The notes beneath the pieces were generated by a model. That model saw only the letters and a program-made list of their open reading frames with translations, was not told the DNA's origin and did not search any database. Position numbers and translations under genes: made by a program. From the NCBI RefSeq assembly GCF_002897035.1, contig NZ_BAUX01000009.1, forward strand, positions 1 through 64,000: DNA of 64,000 nucleotides, read 5' to 3'. This stretch comes from Methylopila sp. Yamaguchi (GTDB taxonomy: Bacteria; Pseudomonadota; Alphaproteobacteria; Rhizobiales; Methylopilaceae). Of the stretch, positions 1-7,793 are shown piece after piece (positions within the stretch are counted from its first letter, which is position 1; each line of letters starts with the position of its first letter).

Positions 1-1255
1 GGCCGGCTGACCGCGCGCGGCCGAACGCTCCGCGACATCCCGCTGCCGCCCCGGCTCGCGGCGCTGGTGGTCGACGCGGTCGCGGCAGGCGACGGCCCGA
101 CCGGGGGCCGCGGTGGCCCTCCTCGCGGTCGAGCGCGGGCTCGCCGGCGACGGCGTCGATCTCGGCCGGCGGCTGGAGCGTCTGCCCCGCGAGCGCGGAC
201 CGCGGGCGGAGGGCGCGCGGCGCCTCGCCGAGGGCTGGCTGAGGGCGGCCGGCGGCACGCCGGGCGTCATTGATCCCACGCGCGCAGGTCTCGTCGTCGG
301 CCGCGCCTTCCCCGACCGCATCGCCAAGGCGCGCGGCGGGGGGAAGCCCGGCGCCTTCCTGCTGGCGAACGGCCGTGGCGCCGCGCTCGATCCGGCGGAT
401 TCGTTGTCGCGGGAAGGGTTTATCGCGGTCGTCGACCTCACCGGCATGGCGCAGGAAGGCCGCATCCTGCTCGCGGCGGCCTTGAGCGAAGCCGACCTGG
501 TCGAGGCGGCGGGCGCCCGCGTCGAGGAGCGCGTGGAGATCGCCTTCGACTCTGAGGCCATGGCGGTGCGCGGCCGCGTCCGCCGCAAGCTCTGCGCGAT
601 CACTCTGGCCGAGCGGCCGACCTCGGTCCCCCCGGGCCCCGAGACTGCGCAGGCGCTGGCGCAGGGGATCGCCGCCGCCGGGATCGACCGCCTGCCCTGG
701 AGCCGAGCGCAGGCCGCGCTGCTGGAGCGCGTGCGCTTCGTGCGCCGCGCGGAGCCCGACGCCGACTGGCCCGACCTCTCGGACGCTGCGCTGTCGGCGA
801 CCGCCGCGGACTGGCTCGCGCCGTTCCTCGGCCACGCCACCGCGCTGCGCGACGTCCGCGAGGACGATCTCGCCGCGGCGCTGGACGCCCTGCTGCCCTA
901 TGCGCTGCGCCGCCGGCTCGACGCCGAGGCTCCCACCCATTTCGAGGCGCCGTCCGGCTCGCGGCTGCCGATCGATTACGCGGCGGAGGAGGGACCGGCG
1001 CTCGACGTCCGCGTGCAGGAGCTGTTCGGGCTGACGCGCCATCCGGCGATCGCGGGCGGCCGCACGCCGCTGCTGCTGCGCCTGCTGTCGCCGGCGCACC
1101 GGCCGATCCAGGTGACGCGCGACCTGCCGGGCTTCTGGTCCGGCTCCTGGCGGGACGTCCGGATCGAGATGCGCGGGCGCTACCCGCGCCACGTCTGGCC
1201 GGAAGATCCCGGGAACGCCGCAGCGACGAGCCGCGCGAAGCCGCGGGGGACGTAA
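1..1255 (+). CDS. hrpB: ATP-dependent helicase HrpB, C-terminal part, with apparent frameshift
   Basis: C-terminal portion of a DEAH-box HrpB helicase; the helicase core lies before the window. The HrpB-type C-terminal domain is clear near the end (PTHFEAPSGSRLPIDY, VQELFGLTRHP, RDLPGFWSGSW, EMRGRYPRHVWPEDP). The reading frame is odd. Bases 1 to about 90 encode HrpB-like sequence in frame 1 (GRLTARGRTLRDIPLPPRLA), but that frame then turns into Arg/Gly-rich nonsense. The family sequence continues in frame 2 from about base 92-113 (ALLAVERGLAGDGVDLGRRL) to the TAA at 1253. Frame 2 has a stop at 8-10, so neither frame alone covers the gene. Either the gene is broken by a one-base indel around 90-106, or there is a sequence error in the G-rich run. 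Role of the family: presumed RNA helicase, not well defined. Confidence 0.85.
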
Positions 1256-1288
1256 CGCGCCTCGACGGCCGGCGGCGTCCTGAAGCCC

Positions 1289-2422
1289 TCAGGCGAGCTC
1301 GCTCTCCAAGAAGGCCAGCACCTTCTCCGGGTCGACGTCGCGCGCGACGAAGCTTTTGCCGACGCCGCGGGCGAGAATGAAGGTGAGTTTTCCGCCCTCG
1401 ACCTTCTTGTCCTGCCGCATGTGGCCGAGCAGCGTCCCGGCGTCGCTCACGCCGCCAGGAATGGCCTTCGGGCTCGTGGGCAGGCCCACAGCCGCGAGAT
1501 GCGCGCCGACCCGCGCCGCGTCCTCCTCCGGCGCGAGCCCAAGCGCGGCGGAAAACCGGAACGCCATCGCCATACCGATCGCCACGCCCTCGCCATGGAC
1601 CAGCCGCGCGCCGTCGTAGGCGACGTCCGCCTCGAGCGCGTGGCCGAAGGTGTGGCCGAGGTTGAGCAGCGCGCGGTCGCCGTGCTCGTGCTCGTCGCGC
1701 GCGACCACTGCGGCCTTGGCGCGACAGCTGGTGGCGATCGCGTTGGTGCGTTCGGGGCCGCCCGCGAACACCTGCCGCCAGCTTCGCTCAAGCCGGGCGA
1801 AGAAGGCGGGGTCGTCGATCAGGCCGTACTTGGCGACCTCGGCGTAGCCGGCGCGGAACTCACGTTCCGGCAGCGTGTCGAGCGCGTCGGCGTCGGCCAG
1901 CACCAGGCTCGGCTGGTGGAAGGCCCCGATCAGGTTCTTGCCGTGGCGCGAATTCACGCCGGTCTTGCCGCCGACCGACGAATCCACCTGGGCCAGCAGG
2001 CTCGTGGGAGCCTGAAGGCAGCGCACTCCGCGGCGGAGCACGGCGGCGGCGAACCCGGCGAGGTCGCCGACCACGCCGCCCCCGAGCGCCAGCACCAGAT
2101 CCTTGCGCTCGATGCGGGCGGCCAGCAGCCCGTCGACAACGGTCGCCAGCCTGTCGAGGCTCTTCGAGCTCTCGCCCGCCGGCACGATGACGCTTGAGGC
2201 GTCGAGCCCCGCCGCCTCAAGCGACTCCAACACGCGCGGGAGATGGGCGACGGCGACGTTATCGTCTGTCACCACGCCGACCTTGCGGGCGCCGAGCGCC
2301 TTGGCGCGGACGCCCGTTTGCTCCAGCAGCCCACGGCCGATCAGGATCTCGTAGGACCGGTCGCCGAGGGAAACCGGAACCACTTCGGCCTCATCGGCCA
2401 GGGCGCGGGCGGCGTCGGCCAT
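1289..2422 (-). CDS. aroB: 3-dehydroquinate synthase
   Basis: Second step of the shikimate pathway: cyclises DAHP to 3-dehydroquinate in the cytoplasm, using NAD and a divalent metal. The 377-residue length fits the family. Visible are the NAD-binding glycine motif (LALGGGVVGDLAGFAAA), the substrate and NAD segment GGKTGVNSRHGKNLIGAFHQP, and the metal-binding histidine region LNLGHTFGHALE. Its ATG overlaps the aroK TGA by one base (TGATG), so the two genes are translationally coupled in an aroK-aroB operon, the usual alphaproteobacterial arrangement. The gene ends 33 bases from the convergent hrpB. Confidence 0.97.
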   Translation of the reverse strand: MADAARALADEAEVVPVSLGDRSYEILIGRGLLEQTGVRAKALGARKVGVVTDDNVAVAHLPRVLESLEAAGLDASSVIVPAGESSKSLDRLATVVDGLLAARIERKDLVLALGGGVVGDLAGFAAAVLRRGVRCLQAPTSLLAQVDSSVGGKTGVNSRHGKNLIGAFHQPSLVLADADALDTLPEREFRAGYAEVAKYGLIDDPAFFARLERSWRQVFAGGPERTNAIATSCRAKAAVVARDEHEHGDRALLNLGHTFGHALEADVAYDGARLVHGEGVAIGMAMAFRFSAALGLAPEEDAARVGAHLAAVGLPTSPKAIPGGVSDAGTLLGHMRQDKKVEGGKLTFILARGVGKSFVARDVDPEKVLAFLESELA

Positions 2423-3051
2423 CAGATCGGCTCCTCGTTCGGGCGCGCGAGGTCGAGACGCTCCGACAGCGCCTGCACCACCTCCGCGATCACATGCTCA
2501 TGCGGCGCGTCGCGTGACATCACCGTGAGGTCGGCGGAGGCGTAGACGGGGTACCGCGCCTCGACCAGCGCGCGAAGCGTCCCTTCCGGGTCGGCGGAGG
2601 CGAGCATCGGCCTGTTCGAGCGCTTGCGCACCCGCTTCATCAACACGTCCACCTCGGCCTTAAGCCAGATCGACACCCCGGCCTCGCCGATCCGGGCCCG
2701 GGTCTCGGGGTTCAGCCACGCCCCGCCGCCCGTCGCGATGACCTTCGGCCCCTCCTCCAGCAGACGCGCGACCACGCGCGCCTCGCCGGCGCGGAAGTAG
2801 GGCTCGCCGTGGGCGGCGAAGATCTCAGGAATCGTCATGCCGGCCGCCGCCTCGATCTCTGTGTCGGCGTCCACGAAGGGCAGCTCCAACGCGTGAGCCA
2901 GCCGGCGGCCAACAGAGGATTTGCCCGCCCCCATCATCCCGACGAGCACGATCGAACGGCGGCCGAGGGCCGCGCGGAGAGCGGCGGCGTCCGTGGAGAC
3001 ACGCGGCCGCGCGCCGGATCCCGAAGCCGTCTCCTCCGCCGCGGTGGCCAT
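2422..3051 (-). CDS. aroK: Shikimate kinase
   Basis: Phosphorylates shikimate with ATP in the aromatic amino acid pathway. A P-loop (GMMGAGKSSVGRRLA), the shikimate-binding DADTEIE segment and the GGGAWLNPETR motif are all present. The start chosen is the ATG at 3051 (MATAAEETASG), preceded by a GGGGA-type ribosome binding site. An in-frame ATG at 3102 would add 17 residues that do not resemble the family and would run into the divergent promoter region. About 25 residues precede the kinase fold, a common Rhizobiales extension. First gene of the aroK-aroB operon. Confidence 0.96.
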   Translation of the reverse strand: MATAAEETASGSGARPRVSTDAAALRAALGRRSIVLVGMMGAGKSSVGRRLAHALELPFVDADTEIEAAAGMTIPEIFAAHGEPYFRAGEARVVARLLEEGPKVIATGGGAWLNPETRARIGEAGVSIWLKAEVDVLMKRVRKRSNRPMLASADPEGTLRALVEARYPVYASADLTVMSRDAPHEHVIAEVVQALSERLDLARPNEEPI

Positions 3052-3093
3052 GCTCACGTTTTCGTTTCCCCTGACGGCGGCCGAAGGCCGAAA

Positions 3094-3148
3094 CGACCGC
3101 AACCTATTCCTAAAGGTCGCGCGCGCACAACTGAAGCTGTTGCGGTCG
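3094..3148. promoter_or_regulatory. 10-bp perfect inverted repeat in the aroK/xerD divergent promoter region
   Basis: The arms CGACCGCAAC (3094-3103) and GTTGCGGTCG (3139-3148) are exact reverse complements separated by 35 bases. They lie between the divergently read aroK and the small membrane protein gene at 3215. The spacer holds the most AT-rich bases of the gap (CTATTCCTAAA). An operator with two half-sites or a large hairpin are both possible; no known regulator motif was recognised. Confidence 0.5.
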
Positions 3149-3214
3149 CCGGTGCCGCGTGCGACCGTTCTTCAGAGGGGCATCGACGTCTGTGATCAGA
3201 CGAGGCGGACAGTC

Positions 3215-3433
3215 ATGCCAAGTTTGATGCGCTTTTTGACCGTGATCGCCGCGATGGCGGCGCTGGGCTTCGGCGCGGTCTTTGCGCTCGCGACGCTTGT
3301 CACGCCGCGCACCCGGGAAATCGTCGTCAACATCCCGACGAGCAAGCTTCGCCCGGCCGCCGCCGCGCAGGACGGCGCGGATCGCTCCGCCGGCGCCCGC
3401 GCGGCCGCGACCGACGTGGTCGAGACCCGATGA
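3215..3433 (+). CDS. Small single-pass membrane protein upstream of xerD
   Basis: 72-residue protein with one N-terminal hydrophobic segment (residues about 5-28, [22 protein letters not shown]), then a short polar, Ala-rich tail. ATG start at 3215; longer in-frame starts would cross into aroK. The TGA stop overlaps the xerD start in an ATGA, implying translational coupling. Small proteins like this commonly sit between aroK and xerD in Rhizobiales and are sometimes mislabelled histidine kinase; no kinase motif is present. Function unknown. Confidence 0.72.
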   Translation: MPSLMRFLTVIAAMAALGFGAVFALATLVTPRTREIVVNIPTSKLRPAAAAQDGADRSAGARAAATDVVETR

Positions 3434-4365
3434 CCGCCGGCGACCGCCGCCACATCGAGGCGTTCCTGGAGATGGCGAGCGCCGAGCGCGGCGCGGCGAA
3501 GAACACGCTCGACGCCTACCGCCGGGACCTCGACGACTACGGCGGCTTCCTGGCGGCCCTCGGCCGGGGGGTGACGACCGCGACCGCGGACGACGTCCGC
3601 GCCTATCTCGCCGACCTTTCCGACCGCGGCTTTAAGGCGTCCTCGGCCGCGCGCCGGCTTTCCGCCGTCCGCCAGCTTCACAAGTTCCTCTACGGCGACG
3701 GTCTCCGCTCCGACGATCCGACCGCGGCGCTCGAAGGTCCCCGGCGCGGCCGGCCGCTGCCGAAGATCCTCTCGGTGGACGAAATGGAGCGTCTGATCGT
3801 CGCCGCGGGCGACGCCGGCCCCGAGCCGACGCCGCGCGCGCGACTGGCCGCCGCCCGGCTCGCCTGCCTGCTCGAGGTCGCCTACGCCACGGGCCTGCGC
3901 GTCTCCGAGCTCGTCGGCCTGCCCCGCTCCGCCGCCCGGCCCGCGGCGCAGGCGATCGCGGTCAAGGGCAAGGGCGGCCGCGAACGCCTCGTGCCGCTGA
4001 CGCCGCTCGCGAAGGAGGCGATGACCTCCTATCTCGCGGCGCTCGCGGACATGGGCCGCGACGCCGGCGGCCCCTGGCTCTTCCCGGCGCCCGGCGACAG
4101 CGGCCACCTCACCCGCCAGGTCTTCGCGCGCGAGCTGAAGGCCGCCGCCGCCAGGGCGGGCTTGTCCCCCGCGAAAGTCAGCCCGCACGTGCTGCGCCAC
4201 GCCTTCGCGAGCCATCTCGTGCAGAACGGCGCGGACCTGCGCGCCGTGCAGCAGATGCTCGGCCACGCCGACATCGCGACGACCCAGATCTACACCCACG
4301 TCCTCGACGAACGCGCCCGCGCCATGGTGCGCGACCTGCACCCGCTGGGGGACGTCGCTTCTTGA
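3430..4365 (+). CDS. xerD: Tyrosine recombinase XerD
   Basis: Site-specific recombinase that, with XerC, resolves chromosome dimers at dif. The 311-residue protein has the N-terminal SAM-like core-binding domain (residues 5-95) and the catalytic domain. All catalytic residues are visible: R157 (ATGLRVSEL), K181 ([11 protein letters not shown]), H253 and R256 ([11 protein letters not shown]), H279 ([10 protein letters not shown]) and nucleophile Y288 (QIYTHV). It overlaps the upstream membrane protein gene by four bases (ATGA) and the downstream TTG-started gene by four (TTGA). No mobile element surrounds it, so it is the housekeeping recombinase and not an integrase. Confidence 0.95.
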   Translation: MTAGDRRHIEAFLEMASAERGAAKNTLDAYRRDLDDYGGFLAALGRGVTTATADDVRAYLADLSDRGFKASSAARRLSAVRQLHKFLYGDGLRSDDPTAALEGPRRGRPLPKILSVDEMERLIVAAGDAGPEPTPRARLAAARLACLLEVAYATGLRVSELVGLPRSAARPAAQAIAVKGKGGRERLVPLTPLAKEAMTSYLAALADMGRDAGGPWLFPAPGDSGHLTRQVFARELKAAAARAGLSPAKVSPHVLRHAFASHLVQNGADLRAVQQMLGHADIATTQIYTHVLDERARAMVRDLHPLGDVAS

Positions 4366-4937
4366 CGAAAGCGGCGGTCGAAACGCCCGATCCGTGGGAC
4401 GACTATGGCGGGCGGGTCGACGGCCTGTCGAGCCGCGCCTGCCTCAGCGTTGCGAGCGCCGCCGCTTTGTTCGCCGCCATCTACGCCGCTTGGTCCCTCT
4501 ACGAAACCGCCTTCTATCGCCGCGCTCTGCCCGAAGCGTTGCGCACGACCGGATTGGTGTACGCAGGCCGCGACTTCAATCCGCTCCTCCTGTTCGTTCC
4601 GTTACGACCCGAGGGCTGCGGCGCGGCTCTGCACAACCTCGACAGGGGAACAACGGCCGCGATCGCCAACGCTGGGCTGTCGTTCTTCGCCGACCAGCTT
4701 CGGAGCCGCGCGCCGTCCGCGAATGAGTGGCGCCCATGGAAGGAGACGCCGATAGACGACGAGCGGGCGGACGGCTTGCTCGGCCGCGGTCTCGGTTGCA
4801 TCGGCATGACGCGTTCTTTGAGAACGTCCATATTCCGCGCCGTCGGCCGCCCCGGCGCTTACTTTACGCGAGGGGGCGGATCGATGCTCCTGGTCGTTCC
4901 GGACCTCGACCTCGTGGTGATGGCCTATGACAACTGA
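4362..4937 (+). CDS. Uncharacterised single-pass membrane protein coupled to xerD
   Basis: 191-residue protein of unrecognised family. The proposed TTG start (4362) overlaps the xerD stop as TTGA. One probable transmembrane segment lies at residues about 29-47 ([19 protein letters not shown]), followed by a soluble domain. The last ~25 residues ([20 protein letters not shown]) resemble the closing strand of class C beta-lactamase/esterase folds, but no SxxK or YxN motif is found, so no hydrolase activity is claimed. It might be a remnant or a distant scaffold. Followed after 104 bases by accA. Confidence 0.6.
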   Translation: MTKAAVETPDPWDDYGGRVDGLSSRACLSVASAAALFAAIYAAWSLYETAFYRRALPEALRTTGLVYAGRDFNPLLLFVPLRPEGCGAALHNLDRGTTAAIANAGLSFFADQLRSRAPSANEWRPWKETPIDDERADGLLGRGLGCIGMTRSLRTSIFRAVGRPGAYFTRGGGSMLLVVPDLDLVVMAYDN

Positions 4938-4983
4938 GGCGTAACGCCTTGACTTTCGTAGGCCTCGCAAACCAAGTTGCGCC

Positions 4984-5035
4984 CGCTCCGCAAGGACCAG
5001 CGCCCCCTTTGCCCCGGCGCCTGCGGCGCGGAGCG
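4984..5035 (+). promoter_or_regulatory. accA leader inverted repeat next to the ribosome binding site
   Basis: CGCTCCGC (4984-4991) and GCGGAGCG (5028-5035) are exact reverse complements with a 36-base loop. The right arm ends immediately before the GGAGCC ribosome binding site and ATG at 5042. A TTGACT box at 4949-4954 could be the -35 element of an accA promoter, though no convincing -10 follows. In RNA the hairpin would press against the initiation region, so it could affect translation; this is inference. Confidence 0.35.
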
Positions 5036-5041
5036 GAGCCT

Positions 5042-5995
5042 ATGAAAAGCTATCTCGATTTCGAAAAGCCGGTCGCCGAGCTGCAGGCCAAGATCGCTGA
5101 ACTCCGAACCCTCGGCGAGGGCGGCGACGCGGTCGCGATCGACGAGGAGATTTCCCGCCTCGAGGCCAAGTCGGTCGCGGCGCTGAAGGAGCTCTACGCG
5201 AACCTGACGCCGTGGCAGAAGACGCTGGTGGCCCGGCATCCGAACCGGCCCCACTTCGTGGACTTCGTCCAGGGCCTCGTCGAGGACTTCACTCCGCTCG
5301 CGGGCGACCGGAAGTTCTCCGAGGACGAAGCGATCGTGGGCGGCGTCGGACGCTTCCGCGGCGAGGCCGTCATGGTCATCGGCCAGGAGAAGGGCGCGGA
5401 CACGACCTCCCGCCTGAAGCACAACTTCGGCATGGCGAAGCCCGAGGGCTACCGCAAGGCGGTGCGCCTGATGGAGACGGCGGATCGCTTCGGCCTGCCG
5501 GTCATAGCGCTCGTCGACACCGCGGGCGCCTTCCCCGGCATCGAGGCCGAGGAGCGCGGCCAGGCGGAGGCGATCGCCCGCTCGACGGAGGCCTGCCTCA
5601 ACCTGACCGTCCCGAACGTCGCGGTCGTCATCGGCGAAGGCGGCTCCGGCGGCGCGATCGCGATCGCCACCGCCAACGCCGTGCTGATGCTGGAGCATTC
5701 GATCTACAGCGTGATCTCGCCCGAGGGCGCGGCCTCGATCCTGTGGCGCGACGCGGCGAAGGCGCAGGACGCCGCGACCAACATGAAGATCACCTCGGCG
5801 GATTTGCTTCGCCTGGGCGTGATCGACGGCGTGGTGGCCGAACCGCTCGGCGGCGCGCATCGGGCCCCCGACGTGGTGATCAAGGCCGCCGGCGACGCCA
5901 TCGCCGACGCGCTCGCGCGCTTCTCCAACATGGCGCCCGAGCAGATCCGCGACGAACGGCGGCGGAAATTCCTGGCGATCGGGCGCTCTCTCTGA
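5042..5995 (+). CDS. accA: Acetyl-CoA carboxylase carboxyltransferase subunit alpha
   Basis: Transfers the carboxyl group from carboxybiotin to acetyl-CoA with AccD, the committed step of fatty acid synthesis. The 317-residue length is standard. Family sequence starts at MKSYLDFEKPVAELQ (5042), with a ribosome binding site just upstream; the open frame extends 31 codons further back without family similarity. Core crotonase-like motifs are present: VDTAGAFPGIEAEERGQAEA, GEGGSGGAIAIA and SVISPEGAASILWRD. accD is not in the window, as usual. Confidence 0.97.
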   Translation: MKSYLDFEKPVAELQAKIAELRTLGEGGDAVAIDEEISRLEAKSVAALKELYANLTPWQKTLVARHPNRPHFVDFVQGLVEDFTPLAGDRKFSEDEAIVGGVGRFRGEAVMVIGQEKGADTTSRLKHNFGMAKPEGYRKAVRLMETADRFGLPVIALVDTAGAFPGIEAEERGQAEAIARSTEACLNLTVPNVAVVIGEGGSGGAIAIATANAVLMLEHSIYSVISPEGAASILWRDAAKAQDAATNMKITSADLLRLGVIDGVVAEPLGGAHRAPDVVIKAAGDAIADALARFSNMAPEQIRDERRRKFLAIGRSL

Positions 5996-6021
5996 GCGTC
6001 CTTCGGACGGCGTCAACGATT

Positions 6022-6049
6022 CGGTAAGCTTGCGGTAACCAGCGGGTAA
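6022..6049. repeat. Three GGTAA repeats at 11-bp spacing
   Basis: CGGTAA (6022-6027), CGGTAA (6033-6038) and GGGTAA (6044-6049) lie exactly 11 bases apart, about one helical turn, 63 bases before the L,D-transpeptidase start. Phased direct repeats suggest a protein-binding array, but no regulator is recognised. Confidence 0.45.
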
Positions 6050-6111
6050 GGGTATCGATCGTTAAGTTGGGGAACGCGTAAGCCGTCGTCCGCCGTCCTC
6101 GGGGCTTCTCA

Positions 6112-7656
6112 ATGTCCGTCGCTCGTTCAGCGTTTGCCGCCGTCGCAGCACTCGCCGCGCTCACCGTCGCGGGCTGCAAGGACGAACAGGCGACCACCGC
6201 CCGCAGCATCCAGTCGATCCCCGCCGCGACCGTAGCGCTGATGTCCGAAAAGGGCATGAAGCGCACGGACCCGATCCTCCTCCGCATCTACAAGGAGGAG
6301 TCGAAGGCCGAGGTCTGGAAGAAACGCAGCGACGGCCGCTACGCGCTGCTGAAGAGCTACGATATATGCCGCTGGTCCGGCACGCTCGGTCCCAAGATCA
6401 AGGAAGGCGACAAGCAGGCGCCCGAGGGCTTCTACTCCGTCAGCCCGGCGCAGATGAACCCGCGCTCGAACTACTACCTTTCGTTCAACATCGGCTTTCC
6501 GAACAAGTACGATCAGGCGCTGGGCCGCACCGGCCGCCATCTGATGGTGCATGGCGACTGCCTTTCGGCTGGCTGCTACGCCATGACCGACGCTCAGATC
6601 GCCGAGATCTACGCCCTCGCCCGCGAAGCCTTCGCCGGGGGTCAGAAGGCGTTCCAGGTGCAGGCGCTGCCGTTCCGCATGACGGCCGAGAACATGGCGC
6701 GCCGCCGCAACAACCCGAACATCGCGTTCTGGCGGAACCTCAAGGAAGGCTCGGACAACTTCGAGGTGACGAAGCTCGAGCCGAAGGTGGACGCCTGCGG
6801 CAAGAAGTACGTCTTCAACGCTTCGGCGGGTGCGCTGTCGAGCTTCGAGCCGTCCGCGGCCTGCCCGACCTACACCGTGCAACCGGAGATCGCGAAGGCG
6901 GTCGCCGCCAAGAAGCGCGCCGACGACGCCGTGATCGCCGCTTTGACGAAGTCGATGGAGCCGGCGCCGGAGTACGTCGCGCAGAACGGCCGCATGCGCC
7001 GCTCGCTTGACGAGCCGATCATCCAGATCGCCTCCGTGACGCCGTCGGCCACGACGCCCGCCTCCTCGGCGCAGGCCTTCGCCCCCGACGCCGGGACCGC
7101 CCGCGCCCTTGGAACGCCGCTCGGGGCGACGGGTCCCGCCGCGCAGCCGATTGCGACCGTCGCGCTCCACACGCCCTTGCCGCCCGCCAATCCCGACCGC
7201 GCGCCGGCGCCGCAGGCCGTGGCCGCAGCCGAGAAGCCCAATCTCTTCACCCGGATGTTCCGCGGCGACGAGCCCGCGACGACGGCCGCCGTTGAACCGG
7301 CGGCCACTGCGCAGCCTCTGCCGAGCGCCGCGCCGGCCGCCGTCGCTCGCAAGCCTGCGTCCGGACGCCGCGAGATCGCCGTCGAGCCTCCGGTGATGGC
7401 CTCGGCGGTGTCTCCTGCCCCCGCGGCCCGCGCCGAAGAGCCGCGCGGGTCCGGCATCGGCGGATGGGTGCGCAGCGTCGGCGGCCTGTTCGGCCGCGCC
7501 GAGGAGCCCGCGCCGCAGCCGGCTCAGGTCGTTCCGACCTCCGCGCCCGAGGCCGCGCCTAAGCCGCGCGAGCGTTCGGCACGCGTTCCGGACGCGTTCC
7601 AGCCGGCGTCGAAGCTCGATCCGCGCGTCACGCCGGCCTTCGCCGCTTTCCAGTAA
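6112..7656 (+). CDS. YafK-type L,D-transpeptidase lipoprotein
   Basis: Predicted periplasmic murein L,D-transpeptidase attached by lipid. An N-terminal signal ends in a lipobox (LTVAGC, lipidated C22). The YkuD/YafK catalytic domain spans residues about 50-200, with H147 and the catalytic C155 in the motif HGDCLSAGCYAMTD. Residues 290-514 are a long Ala/Pro-rich, low-complexity region, probably unstructured and cell-wall spanning. The total of 514 residues is much longer than E. coli YafK (about 246) but such extensions are usual in Rhizobiales. Substrate could be peptidoglycan 3-3 crosslinks or protein-murein links; the sequence does not decide. Confidence 0.88.
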   Translation: MSVARSAFAAVAALAALTVAGCKDEQATTARSIQSIPAATVALMSEKGMKRTDPILLRIYKEESKAEVWKKRSDGRYALLKSYDICRWSGTLGPKIKEGDKQAPEGFYSVSPAQMNPRSNYYLSFNIGFPNKYDQALGRTGRHLMVHGDCLSAGCYAMTDAQIAEIYALAREAFAGGQKAFQVQALPFRMTAENMARRRNNPNIAFWRNLKEGSDNFEVTKLEPKVDACGKKYVFNASAGALSSFEPSAACPTYTVQPEIAKAVAAKKRADDAVIAALTKSMEPAPEYVAQNGRMRRSLDEPIIQIASVTPSATTPASSAQAFAPDAGTARALGTPLGATGPAAQPIATVALHTPLPPANPDRAPAPQAVAAAEKPNLFTRMFRGDEPATTAAVEPAATAQPLPSAAPAAVARKPASGRREIAVEPPVMASAVSPAPAARAEEPRGSGIGGWVRSVGGLFGRAEEPAPQPAQVVPTSAPEAAPKPRERSARVPDAFQPASKLDPRVTPAFAAFQ

Positions 7657-7793
7657 GCCCGCCACGGCGGTTGCGTCATCGGGATGCGATCGCCCTAGAC
7701 CCCCCGGGCGGAGCGCGGCTAGAGCGCCTTAGCGCGTCTGCTCTCCTGCGGCCGACCGTCTAGGGCTTGACGGCCGCGCCGAAGGCCCGGCCC

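Noticed and set aside
7719-7737. TAGAGCGCCTTAGCGCG-like intergenic word, with a similar one near 19773
   Set aside because: Common Rhizobiales intergenic composition; two partial matches do not make a repeat family.
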